Of a stretch of 8,270 nucleotides of DNA, positions 5,826-8,270 are shown piece after piece. The notes below the pieces were generated by a model, which saw only the letters and a program-made list of their open reading frames with translations, was not told where the DNA came from and ran no database searches. Every line of letters starts with the position of its first letter. Position 1 is the first letter of the stretch. The translations under genes were made by a program, and so were the position numbers. This DNA is from Deltaproteobacteria bacterium (lineage in GTDB: Bacteria > Desulfobacterota > JAENJC01): NCBI GenBank assembly GCA_016844545.1, contig JAENJC010000094.1:1-8270 (forward strand), given 5' to 3'.

Positions 5826-8078
5826 ATGAAGCGGAGAGATTTCCTTAAAATCTTAGGTGTTGGTGGTGTAGGGACGGGTCTCGGTTACTTCTTCGGGAAG
5901 GCGAGCAAACCTCCGGCAGCAGAGCTGATCCCTTATCTAAACCCGCCGGTGGACGTCATTCCCGGGGTGGCTAACTGGTACCCCAGCCTCTGTACGCAGT
6001 GCAGTGCTGGTTGTGGCATCCATGTCAGGGTAATGGAGGGGCGTGCGAAGAAGATAGAGGGAAACCCGCTTCATCCGATCAATAAAGGGAAGTTGTGTGC
6101 GAGGGGGCAGGCGAGCCTGCAGGCACTTTATAACCCGGACAGGATAAAGAAACCTCTAAAGCGCAGGGGTGACAGGGGGAAAGGGGATTTTGAGGAGATA
6201 ACCTGGGAAGAGGGGCTTTCAATTCTATCCAAGAACCTCCTTTCTCTCAGCGAGAAAGGTGAGGCAGATAAGCTGTATCTCCTTACATCGCAGATCCGCG
6301 GGAGCTTGAACAAACTGCTGAACTCCTTTATGGTGAGCTACGGGTCGCCCAATTACCTGCAGTATGAGCTCTTCCAGAACAAGAACCTGCTCTATGCAAA
6401 TCAAGTGACTATGGGTGTTAATGCCATCCCTCATTACGATATAGCGAACACAAAATACCTTCTTTCCTTTGGAGCAGACTTCTCGTCAACGTGGATTTCT
6501 CCGGTAAGTTACAGCTATGCTTACGGCCAGATGCGCCAGGGAGAAGACGGCATACGCGGCAAGCTCGTTCAGATTGAACCAAGGCTGTCCCTTACAGGCG
6601 CCAATGCGGATGAGTGGGTACCTGCAAAGCCTGGAACAGAAGGGGTTCTTGCACTGGCAATAGCATATGCGATTGTTGAGGATGGTTACTATAAAGGCCC
6701 TGATGCAGCAAGCTGGAAGGCGCTTTTGAGCGAATACAGTCCTAAGGATGCGGCTGTCGTAACGGAGGTTGCCGAAGGGCGAATCCGCGAGATCGCAAAG
6801 GAGTTTGGACAGACCCGTCCAAGCCTTGCCATAGGCGGAGAGAACCTGGCACGGTATGAAAACGGGATGTCGGGCCTTGTGGCCGTCAACATACTCAACC
6901 ATCTTGCCGGGAACATTGGGATAAGAGGCGGTGTAATCCCCAATAGCAATGGGTCGCGCACCATAGACTTTAAAAACAACATAGCTGCTTTTGCTACGGC
7001 AGCATCAGCTTCAAAGGTCAAGACGCTTCTCGTCTACGATACCAATCCTGTCTTTACGACTCCAAAGGCGATGAAGACAGAGGAGTCTTTAAGAAACATA
7101 CCGTTCATAGCAAGCTTTTCGAGTTTTATGGACGAAACCACAGCAATGGCAGACCTCATCCTCCCCGCGCATACCTCGCTTGAGGACTGGGGGGATGACT
7201 TTGCCGATCCGAGCGTCGGGTACCCTGTTGCCACGCTTATGCAGCCTGCCGTAAGTTCGTTTTTCAACACAATGGGGCTGGGAGATATAATCCTCTCCCT
7301 TGCTAAAGGCGTTGGCGGAAGGGTCAAGGATAAAATGCCATGGAACGGCTTCAGCGATTACCTGAAGGATGCATGGAAGGAGAAGTATAGTAAAGATAAG
7401 GACATGCTGGCCAGTGCCCTGACCTTCGATGAATTCTGGAACCAGCTACTGACAAGGGGCGGATGGTGGCCTGCTGAGCAGGCGAAGGTAAAGGCTGTTG
7501 CCGTATCTCCGAAGGGTATTGAGGCGCACATCTCAAAGGCATCTTCCAGGTTTGAGGGCGAAGAGAAGGGGTTCCCGCTTTACCTCACAACCTATGCGCA
7601 TTCAAGCTATCTGGACGGCAGAGGGGCGAATCTCCCCTGGCTGCAGGAGTTGCCCGATCCAATGACGTCTGTTGTGTGGGGGAGCTGGATTGAGGTAAAC
7701 CCCATGACAGCGAAGAAGCTTGGCATAAAAGAAGGGGATACGGTTACAGTGGAGTCTCCCTTCGGCAAGGTCACCGCCCATGTCTATCTTTACCCTGGGA
7801 TCAGGCCGGATACGGTCAGCATGCCGATAGGGCAGGGACACAGCGCCTTCGGAAGATATGCGAAGGACACAGGTTCCAATCCGATAGAGATACTCCCCTT
7901 TATGGAAGACCCTGAGACGGGGGAGATAGCGTTAAACTCTACGCGTGTGAGGATCTCCAGAACGACAGAATCGGAAAAGATGGTAAAGATAGAAGGCTCA
8001 ACAAAGGAGCTTGGAAGAAATATAGTCCAGACGATATCGCCTGAAGAGTTCAAGAGAATGAACAAGGAGGTCTCATAG
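5826..8078 (+). CDS. Molybdopterin-oxidoreductase-family subunit of a Qrc/ACIII-like complex (ActB1/QrcB-like)
   Basis: A 750-residue Tat substrate: KRRDFLK (2-8) and a glycine-rich hydrophobic segment (9-23). An N-terminal [4Fe-4S] site follows the family spacing, C56-X2-C59-X3-C63-X27-C91. The central domains carry ILPAHTSLEDWGD (445-457), and a C-terminal molydop-binding fold spans about 585-715, including IGQGHSAFGRYA (668-679). Active members of the DMSO reductase superfamily present Cys, Sec, Ser or Asp to molybdenum before the DI..T.YLLSFGADF strand; here residues 180-197 (for example NKNLLYANQVTMG) contain none of these. This agrees with ActB1 and QrcB, which are catalytically silent homologues without Mo. 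The family is firm, the ACIII/Qrc assignment rests on neighbours: an ActA-like cytochrome 11 bp upstream and an ActB2/QrcC-like ferredoxin abutting downstream in the same frame. The ribosome site (AAGGA, 5813-5817) overlaps the preceding stop codon. A true Mo enzyme of unknown substrate is the less likely alternative. Confidence 0.88.
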   Translation: MKRRDFLKILGVGGVGTGLGYFFGKASKPPAAELIPYLNPPVDVIPGVANWYPSLCTQCSAGCGIHVRVMEGRAKKIEGNPLHPINKGKLCARGQASLQALYNPDRIKKPLKRRGDRGKGDFEEITWEEGLSILSKNLLSLSEKGEADKLYLLTSQIRGSLNKLLNSFMVSYGSPNYLQYELFQNKNLLYANQVTMGVNAIPHYDIANTKYLLSFGADFSSTWISPVSYSYAYGQMRQGEDGIRGKLVQIEPRLSLTGANADEWVPAKPGTEGVLALAIAYAIVEDGYYKGPDAASWKALLSEYSPKDAAVVTEVAEGRIREIAKEFGQTRPSLAIGGENLARYENGMSGLVAVNILNHLAGNIGIRGGVIPNSNGSRTIDFKNNIAAFATAASASKVKTLLVYDTNPVFTTPKAMKTEESLRNIPFIASFSSFMDETTAMADLILPAHTSLEDWGDDFADPSVGYPVATLMQPAVSSFFNTMGLGDIILSLAKGVGGRVKDKMPWNGFSDYLKDAWKEKYSKDKDMLASALTFDEFWNQLLTRGGWWPAEQAKVKAVAVSPKGIEAHISKASSRFEGEEKGFPLYLTTYAHSSYLDGRGANLPWLQELPDPMTSVVWGSWIEVNPMTAKKLGIKEGDTVTVESPFGKVTAHVYLYPGIRPDTVSMPIGQGHSAFGRYAKDTGSNPIEILPFMEDPETGEIALNSTRVRISRTTESEKMVKIEGSTKELGRNIVQTISPEEFKRMNKEVS
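8064..8070 (+). promoter_or_regulatory. Strong ribosome binding site for the TTG-started ferredoxin gene
   Basis: AAGGAGG, a full Shine-Dalgarno match, lies inside the end of the preceding gene and 8 nt before TTG 8079. It is the main reason to call a separate start here; no ATG or GTG lies between this site and the TTG. Confidence 0.8.
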
Positions 8079-8270
8079 TTGGCTGGATTTCTTGAAAGGA
8101 TTACGGAGCGCCTGAATATATACAGGGAACCGGGTTTCTATAAAAAGTTCGACCATAAATGGACGATGGTAATCGACCTCGACAAGTGCAACGGCTGCGG
8201 GGCGTGCGTTCTTGCCTGCTATGCGGAAAACAACATACCTGTGGTGGGGAAGGAAGATTGCGATAAGTCG
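8079..8270 (+). CDS. Iron-sulfur subunit, ActB2/QrcC-like ferredoxin (partial, N-terminal 64 residues)
   Basis: It opens at TTG immediately after the TAG of the preceding gene and runs off the right edge. The first cluster motif is complete: C37-X2-C40-X2-C43-X3-C47 in CNGCGACVLAC, followed by YAENNIPVVGKE (48-59), the hallmark continuation in ActB2/QrcC/DMSO-reductase-B ferredoxins. No signal peptide is present, as expected if it crosses the membrane bound to the Tat-exported upstream subunit. It should relay electrons between the pentaheme cytochrome and a downstream NrfD-type quinone subunit outside the window. It lies in exactly the same reading frame as the molybdopterin-family gene, with only a TAG between. 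Further clusters expected at the C-terminal side are not visible. Confidence 0.9.
   Translation, partial: MAGFLERITERLNIYREPGFYKKFDHKWTMVIDLDKCNGCGACVLACYAENNIPVVGKEDCDKS

Noticed and set aside
6165..6200. Low-complexity G-rich segment in the molybdopterin-family gene as an inserted repeat
   Set aside because: The encoded KRRGDRGKGDFEEITWEE fits the natural family segment at this place, so no insertion is needed to explain it.
1..8270. CRISPR arrays, tRNA/rRNA genes, transposase genes or prophage genes
   Set aside because: No regularly spaced repeats, RNA gene features or transposase motifs were seen on either strand.

Overview
The window looks like a bacterial chromosome segment of moderate GC from an anaerobic or microaerobic respirer with periplasmic electron transfer rich in multiheme cytochromes. 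Gene content (Tat-exported iron-sulfur proteins, NrfD-type membrane proteins, CXXCH cytochromes, a Qrc/ACIII-like molybdopterin-family protein, fdhD) resembles Nitrospirota or sulfate/metal-reducing Desulfobacterota. That taxonomic guess is inference from content and is not certain.

Layout. Positions 2-349 (minus) hold the start of a divergent fdhD, cut by the left edge. Positions 350-584 are a divergent regulatory region with a TTGACA-type promoter and a small palindrome. Positions 585-4143 (plus) form operon 1: a small cofactor-free Tat/anchor protein, a Tat-exported four-cluster ferredoxin (NrfC/DsrO type), an NrfD/DsrP-type membrane protein and a tetraheme cytochrome c, closed by a strong intrinsic terminator at 4168-4200. 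Positions 4201-4482 are non-coding and carry a pair of related hairpins. A diheme class I cytochrome c follows at 4483-5058. A second promoter region (5059-5244) has an A10 tract between its -35 and -10 candidates. Operon 2 then starts: a pentaheme ActA/QrcA-like cytochrome, a Tat-exported molybdopterin-oxidoreductase-like protein (ActB1/QrcB-like) and the start of an ActB2/QrcC-like ferredoxin that runs off the right edge. An NrfD-type gene is expected just beyond.

How the genes may work together. Both operons encode modules of the kind that link the membrane quinone pool to periplasmic cytochromes: NrfD protein in the membrane, ferredoxin on its periplasmic face, multiheme cytochrome as outlet or inlet. 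Operon 1 has no catalytic subunit. Operon 2 has a catalytic-subunit homologue that keeps an N-terminal [4Fe-4S] motif but shows no Mo-ligand Cys, Sec, Ser or Asp where one is expected, as in alternative complex III and the Qrc menaquinone reductase. The diheme cytochrome between them is a plausible soluble shuttle. fdhD next door would fit formate as a source of periplasmic electrons. The direction of electron flow (quinol oxidation or quinone reduction) cannot be read from the sequence.

The main points for a second look are the two adjacent quinone modules, the in-frame amber codon that splits an ActB-like polypeptide, the cofactor-free protein that mimics the N-terminus of its ferredoxin neighbour, and two intergenic palindromic elements.
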